From: UMGS973 sp964507795
Lineage (GTDB): Bacteria; Bacillota; Clostridia; Peptostreptococcales; Anaerovoracaceae
Length of the DNA stretch: 32,142 nt
Direction of reading: 5' to 3'
NCBI GenBank assembly: GCA_964507795.1
Contig: CAZDQV010000012.1
Location: 1-32,142, forward strand
The stretch's first letter is position 1. The number at the start of each line of letters is the position of its first letter. Under the pieces are notes generated by a model. It saw only the letters and a program-made list of their open reading frames with translations, did not search any database and was not told where the DNA came from. A program made the position numbers and the translations under genes. Of this stretch, positions 25,346-32,123 are shown piece after piece.

Positions 25346-26716
25346 ATGGACTTTGACAGCAAAGCATATATAGGTGAGTATATTGAAAGGGCAAGAAAAG
25401 CTCAGGCTGAATTTGAAAAAATGAGCCAGGAAGAGGTTGATCTGGCCGTAAAAACCATAGCAAAGGTTGTGTATGACAATGCACAGTATCTGGCTGAAAT
25501 AGCAGTAGAAGAGACAGGCATGGGAAACGTTCCTGACAAAATAGCCAAAAACAAACAGAAATCAAAAATAATATGGAACAATCTCAAAGGCAAAAAATCA
25601 AGAGGTATACTTGATACAGACGAAGATACAGGAATTACAAGAATAGCAAAGCCTGTAGGAGTCGTTGCAGCCATAACACCATGCACCAACCCGATAGTTA
25701 CACCTATGAGCAATGCCATGTTTGCACTCAAGTGTGGTAATGCCATAATTATTACGCCTCATCATAAATCAATCAGATGCAGCACTGAAACTGTCAATAT
25801 GATGAATGCAGAGCTTGACAGGCTCGGATATCCGGCAAACCTGATACAGATTTTGGACAGGCAGTCAAGAGAAAACACCAGAACCCTTATATCCTCCGCG
25901 GATGTAGTGGTTGCCACAGGCGGCGCTGGGATGGTCAATGCGGCATACAGTTCGGGAAGACCGGCTCTTGGCGTAGGCGCAGGCAATGTACAGTGCATTA
26001 TAGACGAGGGATATGATTTCAAGACAGCGGTGCCCAAGATAATACAGGGCAGGACATTTGACTATGGCATCATATGCTCAGGTGAGCAATCGGTAATATG
26101 CCCTGAGAATGATTTTGAAAATATTATGGCTGAGTTTGAGGCAAACGGCGCATATATAGCAAGAACACCGAAGGAACTTGACGGACTAAGAGCGGCTCTG
26201 TTTGAAGATGGCAAAGCCAACAGGCATTCCGTAGGGCAGTCTCCTGCCAAAATAGCACAGCTGGCGGGATTTGATATTCCAAAGGATACCAAGATTATAG
26301 TGGCACTGGCAGAGGCGTCAGCCCAGAGAGACCCTCTGGGCGGAGAAAAAATGGCTCCTGTAATTGCGGCATACAAATATTCCAATCTGGATGAGGGAAT
26401 AAACATAGCAAGAGAAAACCTCGAAAAAGAAGGCAAGGGGCACAGTGTATCATTTCATTCTGACTCAGAGGAACATATCATGCATGTGGGAAAGGAACTT
26501 TGCGTATCGAGATTTGTCATAAACCAGGTTTGCGCAAGCAGTGCCGGAGGCAGCTTCTACAACGGGCTTGCACCGACAAACACACTTGGGTGCGGCAGCT
26601 GGGGACACAACTCAATATCCGAAAATCTTGATTACAAACATCTTATGAATGTTTCAAGAATTGCAAGATATATGCCGGACAATTATGTGCCCTCTGATGA
26701 GGAACTCTGGGGATAG
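25346..26716 (+). CDS. sucD: CoA-acylating aldehyde dehydrogenase, SucD-like (succinate-semialdehyde dehydrogenase)
   Basis: The enzyme family interconverts an aldehyde, CoA and NAD(P)+ with an acyl-CoA. The sequence matches the Clostridium kluyveri SucD pattern as I recall it, including QEEVDLAVKTIAKVVYDNA, KPVGVVAAITPCTNPIVTP, VVVATGGAGMVNAAYSSGRPA, the catalytic-cysteine block GIICSGEQSVI (Cys244), GGSFYNGLAPTNTLGCGSWG, NSISENLDYKHLMNVSRI and the C-terminal PSDEELWG. The length is 456 residues, against about 470. ATG 25346 follows TTGGAGGGA. Succinyl-CoA is the likely substrate; acetyl- or butyryl-CoA is possible in this group. No 4-hydroxybutyrate dehydrogenase gene is adjacent. The CoA-transferase at 11999-13333 could act in the same fermentation route, but its nearest group is the butyryl-CoA type. 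Confidence 0.82.
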   Translation: MDFDSKAYIGEYIERARKAQAEFEKMSQEEVDLAVKTIAKVVYDNAQYLAEIAVEETGMGNVPDKIAKNKQKSKIIWNNLKGKKSRGILDTDEDTGITRIAKPVGVVAAITPCTNPIVTPMSNAMFALKCGNAIIITPHHKSIRCSTETVNMMNAELDRLGYPANLIQILDRQSRENTRTLISSADVVVATGGAGMVNAAYSSGRPALGVGAGNVQCIIDEGYDFKTAVPKIIQGRTFDYGIICSGEQSVICPENDFENIMAEFEANGAYIARTPKELDGLRAALFEDGKANRHSVGQSPAKIAQLAGFDIPKDTKIIVALAEASAQRDPLGGEKMAPVIAAYKYSNLDEGINIARENLEKEGKGHSVSFHSDSEEHIMHVGKELCVSRFVINQVCASSAGGSFYNGLAPTNTLGCGSWGHNSISENLDYKHLMNVSRIARYMPDNYVPSDEELWG

Positions 26717-26790
26717 GACTGTGAAGGAAATGTGAATAAAACCTTTTCACAAGCAACATCAAACTGACCGTATTATGACATATGCATATG

Positions 26791-26906
26791 TATAATAGTT
26801 ATTGTAAGAAATAGTTTTTTCACAGTTTCATATAGATAGATATGAAACACCTCCTTCAAAAAAATAGAGTGAAAAATGAGCTCTGACATTCAGGGCTTGT
26901 TTTTTT
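26791..26906 (+). ncRNA. Candidate small RNA or long 3' leader with exposed anti-Shine-Dalgarno sequence
   Basis: A TATAAT box at 26791-26796, preceded directly by the 14-base palindrome ACATATGCATATGT (26778-26791), would start an RNA near 26803. The RNA would contain a nine-base-pair hairpin (26825-26833 with 26840-26848), then unpaired ACCUCCUUC (26849-26857), then the terminator at 26878-26906: about 105 bases without an ORF. No good -35 box is seen, so it may need an activator or may only be the 3' end of the sucD transcript. Confidence 0.3.
26878..26906 (+). terminator. Rho-independent terminator between sucD and niaR
   Basis: GAGCTCTGA (26878-26886) pairs with TCAGGGCTT (26890-26898) over nine positions, with two G-T pairs, around a three-base loop, and is followed by G and seven Ts. 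It ends whatever transcript crosses the sucD-niaR gap. Confidence 0.75.
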
Positions 26907-26910
26907 GTTG

Positions 26911-26939
26911 TTGTGATTTTAAGCCGGATAGAGTAAAAT
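26911..26939 (+). promoter_or_regulatory. Candidate niaR promoter
   Basis: TTGTGA (26911-26916) and TAAAAT (26934-26939) are separated by 17 bases, directly after the terminator and about 44 bases before the niaR start. No inverted repeat overlaps it, so autoregulation is not evident. Confidence 0.5.
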
Positions 26940-26982
26940 CTACTAAAGATACAGAAATGAAAACATACAAAGGAGACCCGCC

Positions 26983-27501
26983 ATGAATCAGACTGAACGA
27001 CGTGCCAAAATACTTGATGCTCTGAATAATTCAAACACGAGTATATCTGCATCTAAACTTGCAGCCGAATTCGGAGTGACAAGACAGATAATTGTTTCTG
27101 ATATTGCCATACTTCGTGCAAACGGTCATAAGATAATTGCAACAAGAAGAGGATATGTCATTGAGAAAACTGAAGATGACTCGATTGTCGAAAGCATAGT
27201 ATGCCGTCACAGTGCAGAAGAGACACTGCAGGAATTTTATATAATCACAGATAATGGAGGCAGTGTCGATAATGTGATAGTTGAGCATCCTATATACGGA
27301 CAGATAAGTGCTGACCTCAACATCAGATCAAGATATGATGCAGAGGAATTTGTACGTATGGCAAAGGAAGCCAATGCATCGCAGCTGTGTGATCTTACGG
27401 GCGGACTCCATATTCATATGATAAAAGTCCCTGACAAAGATGCATATATGAGGATAATAGGCGGCCTTAAGAATGCAGGCATACTTGAGCAGCAAAAATA
27501 G
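26983..27501 (+). CDS. niaR: Transcription repressor NiaR (HTH plus 3H domain)
   Basis: NiaR represses NAD-synthesis and niacin-uptake genes when nicotinic acid is plentiful. The 172-residue protein has an N-terminal winged helix (about residues 5-58, with SASKLAAEFGVTRQIIVSDI as its HTH) and a C-terminal 3H domain. His76, Glu84, His143 and His145 have nearly the spacing of the metal ligands reported for the Thermotoga homologue TM1602 (His79, Glu87, His144, His146), so a metal site looks intact. A third conserved histidine area is EHPIYG (101-106). ATG 26983 follows AAGGAGA. No niacin or NAD gene is adjacent, so its targets lie elsewhere. It is flanked by a terminator upstream and a separate promoter downstream, so it is probably a single-gene unit. 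Confidence 0.9.
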   Translation: MNQTERRAKILDALNNSNTSISASKLAAEFGVTRQIIVSDIAILRANGHKIIATRRGYVIEKTEDDSIVESIVCRHSAEETLQEFYIITDNGGSVDNVIVEHPIYGQISADLNIRSRYDAEEFVRMAKEANASQLCDLTGGLHIHMIKVPDKDAYMRIIGGLKNAGILEQQK

Positions 27502-27571
27502 CAGGTTTGTATTTATTTATCGGATTTTTGTGCTTTGTTTGTGAACTTCTCGTGAATTTTAGAGATATGCC

Positions 27572-27600
27572 TATTACAGCCACAGGTTTTGTGTTAAAAT
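27572..27600 (+). promoter_or_regulatory. Candidate promoter of the FKBP/trigger-factor lipoprotein gene
   Basis: TAAAAT (27595-27600) is preceded by TGT, an extended -10 element, with a weak -35 box TATTAC (27572-27577) at 17 bases. The arms GCCTATT (27569-27575) and AATAGGC (27598-27604) form a perfect inverted repeat embracing the promoter, and may be an operator. Confidence 0.45.
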
Positions 27601-27636
27601 AGGCAAGGCTAAAAAATTTGTTTTACGAGGTGTGAT

Positions 27637-28731
27637 ATGAAAAAAGCAATAGCGTTATTTCTTGTCCTTGCATTAGGATCATCGATGATATTGACAGGTT
27701 GCGGTAACGAACCTTATGACTATGATCTTACCAAATATGTTAAAGTCGGAGAATACAAAGGTCTTGAATACGAGAACCCTGACGAGATAACAGTTTCAGA
27801 CAAGGAAATCAAAGAAGCGATAGAAGAGGATTTAGAAGAAGCCAAAGCCCTTGAAGACGTCGAGGACGGCAAGGTGCATGACGGCGATACAGTAAACATC
27901 GATTATACAGGTACAATTGACGGTGAGGAGTTTGACGGCGGTTCAGCAGAGGGAAGCTCTCTTGAAATCGGCAGCGGCACTATGATTGACGGATTTGAAG
28001 ACGGTCTTGTAGGTGCTAAGGTTGGAGAAACAGTGACGCTTGATTTGACATTCCCGGACCCTTACGAAAGTAACGAGGACCTTTCCGGCAAAGATGTTGT
28101 ATTTAAGGTGAAGATCAATTCCGCACAGGAATATGTAACTCCTACAGAAGAGGAATATGTAAAGCAGAGTTCTGATTATGACAGTGTTTCAGATTACGAA
28201 AAAGCTGTCGAGGAAGAGCTTTACCAAACCAAAGAAGATGAACAGGATTCCGAAATCAAATCATATCTGTGGGGCCTTATTTCAGACGGCTCAGAAGTGA
28301 TTGAATATCCCGAAAAAGAACTCGAAGAGTACATCGAAAAACAGAAAGAATACGTAGAGGACTATGCTGAAGACAACAGCATGGAATACGAGGATGTTAT
28401 AGAGAGCACATATGGAATGACTGAAGACGAGTTCAATGAAGAGCTTGACAGTGCAGCAGAATCAAATGCCAAAGAGCAGATGATAATTTACTATATCGCA
28501 AGACAGGAAGGCCTTGAGGTTACCAAGTCTGAATACAATGATTTTGTTGATGCTCAGCTTGAGTCAATAGGATATACAGCCAGTGAATTTGAAGATTACA
28601 CAGGTATGTCATATGAGGAATACGTAGGTGGTGAGGATTATATCAAATTCTATATGCTGTACGAAAAAGTTATGGATATGGTAGTTGAGAATGCAAAAGG
28701 TGTAGATGAACTCTCAACTGAAGAAGATTAA
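27637..28731 (+). CDS. Secreted lipoprotein with FKBP-type PPIase and trigger-factor-like chaperone regions
   Basis: This 364-residue protein should fold proteins outside the membrane. It has a lipoprotein signal peptide with lipobox LTGC (Cys22 is the lipidation site). Next are a trigger-factor-like N-terminal link (EITVSDKEIKEAIEEDLEEAK, in parts) and an FKBP domain at about residues 83-162 with GDTVNIDYTGTIDGEEFDGG and MIDGFEDGLVGAKVGETV. The helical C-terminal region (170-350) resembles the arms of trigger factor. The ribosome-binding domain of cytoplasmic Tig is absent. It is very acidic, with a DELSTEED end. It is thus a domain rearrangement of Tig placed outside the cell, playing a part like PrsA. 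ATG 27637 has a GAGGTGTG site. It has its own promoter and a strong terminator. Confidence 0.86.
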   Translation: MKKAIALFLVLALGSSMILTGCGNEPYDYDLTKYVKVGEYKGLEYENPDEITVSDKEIKEAIEEDLEEAKALEDVEDGKVHDGDTVNIDYTGTIDGEEFDGGSAEGSSLEIGSGTMIDGFEDGLVGAKVGETVTLDLTFPDPYESNEDLSGKDVVFKVKINSAQEYVTPTEEEYVKQSSDYDSVSDYEKAVEEELYQTKEDEQDSEIKSYLWGLISDGSEVIEYPEKELEEYIEKQKEYVEDYAEDNSMEYEDVIESTYGMTEDEFNEELDSAAESNAKEQMIIYYIARQEGLEVTKSEYNDFVDAQLESIGYTASEFEDYTGMSYEEYVGGEDYIKFYMLYEKVMDMVVENAKGVDELSTEED

Positions 28732-28779
28732 TATATTTGGTACAAATTCTGCCAGAATTAAATTTTATATTGAAAACTG

Positions 28780-28837
28780 CTGTAATATATGGTAACATTG
28801 CTTTGTTAGTTTAAGTGGCCATATATTACAGTTTTTT
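28780..28837 (+). terminator. Strong terminator after the lipoprotein gene
   Basis: CTGTAATATATGG (28780-28792) and CCATATATTACAG (28819-28831) are perfect 13-base arms, followed by TTTTTT. The 26-base loop contains a smaller TAACA/TGTTA pair. Confidence 0.8.
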
Positions 28838-28861
28838 ATATGGCACATAAAAACTATGATT

Positions 28862-28968
28862 CTCTGGAGAGACCCTTTTAGGGGCGCCGAAGGTTTAAGC
28901 ATGCAGGTTTAAGCAGCCTGCAGGTGATATCTCAGGCACAAAGGACAGAGCATAGGATAAGCTTATGC
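28862..28968 (+). promoter_or_regulatory. Glycine riboswitch, single aptamer with a short downstream stem
   Basis: The sequence carries the hallmark blocks of the glycine aptamer: GGAGAGACC, GGCGCCGAAGG, ATCTCAGGCA and AAAGGACAGAG, in order and at proper spacing. The closing stem pairs CTCTG (28862-28866) with CAGAG (28946-28950). Only one full aptamer is present. A seven-base-pair stem right after it (28950-28956 with 28962-28968) is where single-aptamer forms carry a reduced 'ghost' partner. CTCTG at 28973-28977 could compete for CAGAG, giving a switch with the terminator that follows. Promoter boxes before it are weak. It lies ahead of an AGCS amino-acid symporter, a known target type. Confidence 0.88.
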
Positions 28969-28978
28969 ATCTCTCTGG

Positions 28979-29002
28979 AAGTCGAGCAAATCGGCTTTTT
29001 TT
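28979..29002 (+). terminator. Riboswitch expression-platform terminator
   Basis: AAGTCGA (28979-28985) pairs with TCGGCTT (28991-28997) around GCAAA, followed by a run of Ts to 29002. It sits between the glycine aptamer and the symporter ribosome binding site, so it can end transcription before the gene. Whether glycine promotes or prevents it cannot be read from sequence. Confidence 0.75.
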
Positions 29003-29036
29003 ATTACTTTATTTTTATTTGAGAGGGAGAAATCAA

Positions 29037-30461
29037 ATGACATTTATGGACTTTTTAACAAAACTCGACAATCTAGCATGGGGAGTGCCTATGCTGATAC
29101 TCATTATGGGTACGGGGCTTTTGCTTTCTGTAAGGCTTGGAGTCCTGCAGTTTCGCAAACTGGGACTTGCACTGCGCTACATGGTCAAAAACGAAAAAGA
29201 CGGTGTAGGTGAGGTTTCAAGCTTTGGAGCGTTATGTACAGCGCTGTCTGCAACAGTAGGTACAGGTAACATCGTAGGTGTTGCAGGTGCGATTCTTGCA
29301 GGAGGACCGGGAGCAGTATTCTGGATGTTTATTGCGGCATGCATAGGTATGGCCACCAAATATTCAGAGGGACTTCTTGCAGTCAAGTACAGAGTTATTG
29401 ACAAAGACGGCCATGCGCTCGGAGGACCTTTTTACTATATCGAAAGAGGTATGGGCAGGAACTGGAAATGGCTCGCCAAACTGTTTGCAATCTTTGGTGT
29501 GGGAGCCGGACTTCTGGGAATAGGGACTATTACGCAGGTAAACGGTATTGCAACAGCTGTAAACAATTTCGCAGACCCTGACAGCTCATGCATAGCATTT
29601 TCAATAGGAGGAAACAGCTACACATGGGCAACGGCAATAACCGCAGTAGTTGTAGCTTTGGCAACTGCACTTGTGGTAATCGGCGGAATCAAGAGAATTG
29701 CCAATGTATCTTCTGTAATAGTACCTTTTATGATGGTGCTTTACGTAGTAATATGTGTTGCAATTCTTATTGCCAACATACAGGAAATCCCGGGCGCAGT
29801 TAAAGAGATCGTTGCAGGAGCGTTTGGTGCAAGAGCAGCGGCCGGAGGAGCACTCGGTGCCATGTTTATAGCAATGCAAAAGGGCGTTGCAAGAGGAGTA
29901 TTTTCAAATGAGGCAGGCCTCGGATCAGCCCCTATCGCGGCAGCTGCAGCACAGACCAAAGAACCTGTAAGACAGGGACTTGTTACAATGACAGGTACTT
30001 TCCTTGACACAATAATCATATGCATGATGACAGCGCTTTCGATTCTTGTTACAAATTCACATGCAGTTGAAGGCCTTGAAGGAGCTGCAGTAACAGCGAC
30101 AGCTTTTGGAAATGGGCTTCCATGGAGCATGCAGACAGGAGCATTCTTCCTGATGGTATGCCTTGCATTCTTCGCATTTACAACAATTCTCGGCTGGGAC
30201 TATTATTCCGAAAGGTGTCTTGAATACCTTATAGGCGGCAAGAAGATGGGCGTGCTTTTGACTTACAAATGGCTCTATATAATAGCTGTTTTTGTAGGAC
30301 CGTTCCTGACAGTGGAAGCAGTATGGACTATAGCTGATATCTTCAATGGATTCATGGCTATACCTAACCTTATAGCACTGGTAGCATTAAGCGGTGTTGT
30401 AGCAGCAGAAACCAAGAGCTATTTTTCAAGACTCAAACAGGGTCAGATAACAGACAGATAA
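29037..30461 (+). CDS. Sodium:alanine/glycine symporter, AGCS family
   Basis: AGCS carriers import alanine or glycine with sodium. The protein has 474 residues and about ten or eleven membrane segments. Family marks include ALSATVGTGNIVGVAGAI near residues 68-85, AGGPGAVFWMFIAACIGMATKYSEG, GGPFYYIERGMGRNWKWLA, and the signature VARGVFSNEAGLGSAPIAAAA. ATG 29037 is chosen because AGGGAGA (29023-29029) lies seven bases upstream; ATG 29046 is the alternative. The frame is open up to an ATG at 28965, but that lies inside the riboswitch and is not the start. The upstream glycine riboswitch and terminator argue that glycine is a physiological substrate or signal. The gene is a single unit closed by a strong terminator. 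Confidence 0.93.
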   Translation: MTFMDFLTKLDNLAWGVPMLILIMGTGLLLSVRLGVLQFRKLGLALRYMVKNEKDGVGEVSSFGALCTALSATVGTGNIVGVAGAILAGGPGAVFWMFIAACIGMATKYSEGLLAVKYRVIDKDGHALGGPFYYIERGMGRNWKWLAKLFAIFGVGAGLLGIGTITQVNGIATAVNNFADPDSSCIAFSIGGNSYTWATAITAVVVALATALVVIGGIKRIANVSSVIVPFMMVLYVVICVAILIANIQEIPGAVKEIVAGAFGARAAAGGALGAMFIAMQKGVARGVFSNEAGLGSAPIAAAAAQTKEPVRQGLVTMTGTFLDTIIICMMTALSILVTNSHAVEGLEGAAVTATAFGNGLPWSMQTGAFFLMVCLAFFAFTTILGWDYYSERCLEYLIGGKKMGVLLTYKWLYIIAVFVGPFLTVEAVWTIADIFNGFMAIPNLIALVALSGVVAAETKSYFSRLKQGQITDR

Positions 30462-30486
30462 CAAATTGTGTAAACATCGCAAATAA

Positions 30487-30518
30487 CGGCACACCATAAC
30501 GGTGTGTCGTAGTTTTTT
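30487..30518 (+). terminator. Rho-independent terminator after the AGCS symporter gene
   Basis: CGGCACACC (30487-30495) pairs with GGTGTGTCG (30501-30509) over nine positions around a five-base loop, followed shortly by TTTTTT (30513-30518). Confidence 0.8.
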
Positions 30519-30540
30519 GCATGCTCAACATATTCATAAA

Positions 30541-30617
30541 ATTTACCTTGGAGGTTAATTTGCATCTTGACAAAAACAGATTGTTTGTGCTATTATTGAT
30601 TTACCTCAGAGGTAAAT
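30541..30617 (+). promoter_or_regulatory. HigBA promoter with two flanking operator palindromes
   Basis: TTGACA (30567-30572) and TATTAT (30591-30596) are 18 bases apart. The downstream palindrome at 30599-30617 has perfect nine-base arms (ATTTACCTC and GAGGTAAAT) around one base and covers the expected start site. A second copy with two mismatches between its arms lies upstream of the -35 box at 30541-30559. Their centres are 58 bases apart. HigA-type antitoxins bind such palindromes; here both ends of the promoter are marked. Confidence 0.75.
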
Positions 30618-30636
30618 TTGAAAGAGAGACAATTGG

Positions 30637-30933
30637 TTGAATATCACGTACAGAAACAACAAAATCAAAAAGGTTTGTACGGATGCCAAAACTGCAGAGA
30701 GAACTTACGGTCGAGAAATGGCCGATAAAATACATCAGCGCATAGATGAACTTAATGCTGCGGATACTGTAGAGATGATGATACAGTTCCATATCGGACG
30801 ATGTCATCCTCTTACACAGAACAGAAAAGGGCAATACGCAGTGGATTTGGTTCATCCGTACAGATTGGTATTTGAGAAGAATGGCGACGAAATCCAAATA
30901 GCAAATATTTTGGAGATAGTTGATTATCATTAA
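30637..30933 (+). CDS. higB: HigB-family (RelE superfamily) toxin
   Basis: HigB toxins cleave mRNA at the ribosome. The 98-residue protein has the family pattern: a first strand with YRNNKIKKVC, a helix pair TAERTYGREMADKIHQRIDEL, then IGRCHPLTQNRKGQYAVDLV, HPYRLVFEKNGDEI and a final IANILEIVDYH. The start is a TTG at 30637 with a purine-rich AGAGAGA site (about 30622-30628) at modest strength; no ATG is available nearby. Weak initiation of the toxin, against the AAGGAGGT site of the antitoxin, suits a module that must keep antitoxin in excess. The toxin-first order is typical of HigBA and opposite to the pair at the left end of the window. The cleavage role is inferred from the family. Confidence 0.85.
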   Translation: MNITYRNNKIKKVCTDAKTAERTYGREMADKIHQRIDELNAADTVEMMIQFHIGRCHPLTQNRKGQYAVDLVHPYRLVFEKNGDEIQIANILEIVDYH

Positions 30934-30965
30934 TAGTCAAGATGACAAGTTAAGGAGGTAGCACT

Positions 30966-32015
30966 ATGGTGAGAAGTCGCAGTTATATTGCAACGCCACC
31001 TGGGGCGACAATTAAAGAGCAGTTAAACGACAGAGGTATGAGCCAGAAAGAGTTTGCAGCCAGGATGGATATGTCTGAGAAGCATATCAGCAAACTCATA
31101 AATGGTGATGTACAGCTTACACCGGAGACTGCAGTCAGGTTAGAGATGGTTTTAGGTGTGCCGGCCAAGTTTTGGAATAATCTTGAGGCAATTTACAGAG
31201 AGAAGATTATTAAAGCAGAAGTAGAGAATGCAATGGATGCCGATGCTGAAATTGCAAAACAATTTCCTTACAGCGAGATGGCAAAATTCGGATGGGTTCC
31301 TGAGGCCGGAGAAGCAAAAGAAAAAGTTGCAAATCTCAGGAAATACTTTGGGGTGGTTGAGCTTTCGCTTTTGGGGTGCGATCAGATTACGAGAATTGCG
31401 TGCAGACGCTTAGCGATTACAGAAAAAAGCGATCTGGCTTTGATGGCATGGGTTCAGGAAGCAAAGATTAAGGCTCGTGATATTCAGACTGCTCCAATCA
31501 ATATCAAGGGTTTGATTTCTGCCATGCCAAAGATAAGAAAAATGACGGTGCTTAGACCTGAGGAATTCTGCCCGCAGATAAAGAAGTATCTTGCAGATTG
31601 CGGAATAGCTTTGGTATTTCTGCCACATCTCAAAGGATCTTTTCTTCAGGGAGCTTCCTTTATGGATGGAAATAAGATTGTTGTTGGACTTACTGCAAGA
31701 GGAAAGGATGCAGATAGGTTTTGGTTTAGCTTGTTCCATGAACTGGCGCATATTGCCCTTGGTCATATAGGACAGCTTGACGGCACATCTGAGGATGATG
31801 AGAAGGCAGCTGATAAATGGGCGGGTAATATTCTGATTTCATTTGAAGATTTTGAAGCATTCAGAAAGAACAAAGACTATTCGGAGAGAAGTGTACTCCA
31901 ATTTGCAAAAGTACAGGGAATTGCTCCGGGAATAGTAGTCGGAAGAATGCAACTGGAGGGGATGATTAAATACAGTATGATGAATAATCTGAAAGAAAAA
32001 TACGAAATAACATGA
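30966..32015 (+). CDS. higA: HigA-type XRE antitoxin fused to an ImmA/IrrE (M78) zinc-protease domain
   Basis: This 349-residue protein joins an antitoxin and DNA-binding part to a protease-like part. Residues about 1-95 are the HigA module: ATPPGATIKEQLNDRGMSQKEF, then the XRE helix-turn-helix (FAARMDMSEKHISKLINGDV) and the LGVPAKFWNNLE segment typical of HigA. The rest is ImmA/IrrE-like, with HELAH at residues 258-262, the HExxH zinc motif, intact and followed by LGH, and a DDEKAADKWAGNIL helix with the likely third ligand. In phage systems ImmA domains cleave XRE repressors. A link between proteolysis and antitoxin loss is an inference. ATG 30966 follows a strong AAGGAGGT. It is far longer than plain HigA (about 100 residues). 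Confidence 0.88.
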   Translation: MVRSRSYIATPPGATIKEQLNDRGMSQKEFAARMDMSEKHISKLINGDVQLTPETAVRLEMVLGVPAKFWNNLEAIYREKIIKAEVENAMDADAEIAKQFPYSEMAKFGWVPEAGEAKEKVANLRKYFGVVELSLLGCDQITRIACRRLAITEKSDLALMAWVQEAKIKARDIQTAPINIKGLISAMPKIRKMTVLRPEEFCPQIKKYLADCGIALVFLPHLKGSFLQGASFMDGNKIVVGLTARGKDADRFWFSLFHELAHIALGHIGQLDGTSEDDEKAADKWAGNILISFEDFEAFRKNKDYSERSVLQFAKVQGIAPGIVVGRMQLEGMIKYSMMNNLKEKYEIT

Positions 32016-32070
32016 TAAAGCTATTGGCGGGGTTTATTGTTTTTTCATTCACAGCTGCAGAATATTTTTC

Positions 32071-32105
32071 GGGTGTTAAGCAAAAAAGCTTGACACCCTG
32101 TTTTT
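32071..32105 (+). terminator. Terminator after the HigBA module
   Basis: Eleven-base arms (32071-32081 and 32088-32098; cores GGGTGT and ACACCC, one G-T pair) surround a six-A loop and are followed by TG and five Ts. The 3' arm contains the -35 box of the next promoter. Confidence 0.75.
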
Positions 32106-32117
32106 GTGTGATATAAT
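32090..32117 (+). promoter_or_regulatory. Consensus promoter of the next, off-window gene
   Basis: A perfect TTGACA (32090-32095) and perfect TATAAT (32112-32117) are 16 bases apart. It is the strongest promoter match in the window. Its -35 box is embedded in the terminator arm of the preceding gene, and related inverted sequences flank it. Confidence 0.7.
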
Positions 32118-32123
32118 AGACGA

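Noticed and set aside
28965..29036. Upstream ATG extending the AGCS symporter by 24 residues
   Set aside because: This ATG lies inside the riboswitch stem and before the terminator; ATG 29037 has a proper AGGGAGA site and gives the normal family N-terminus.
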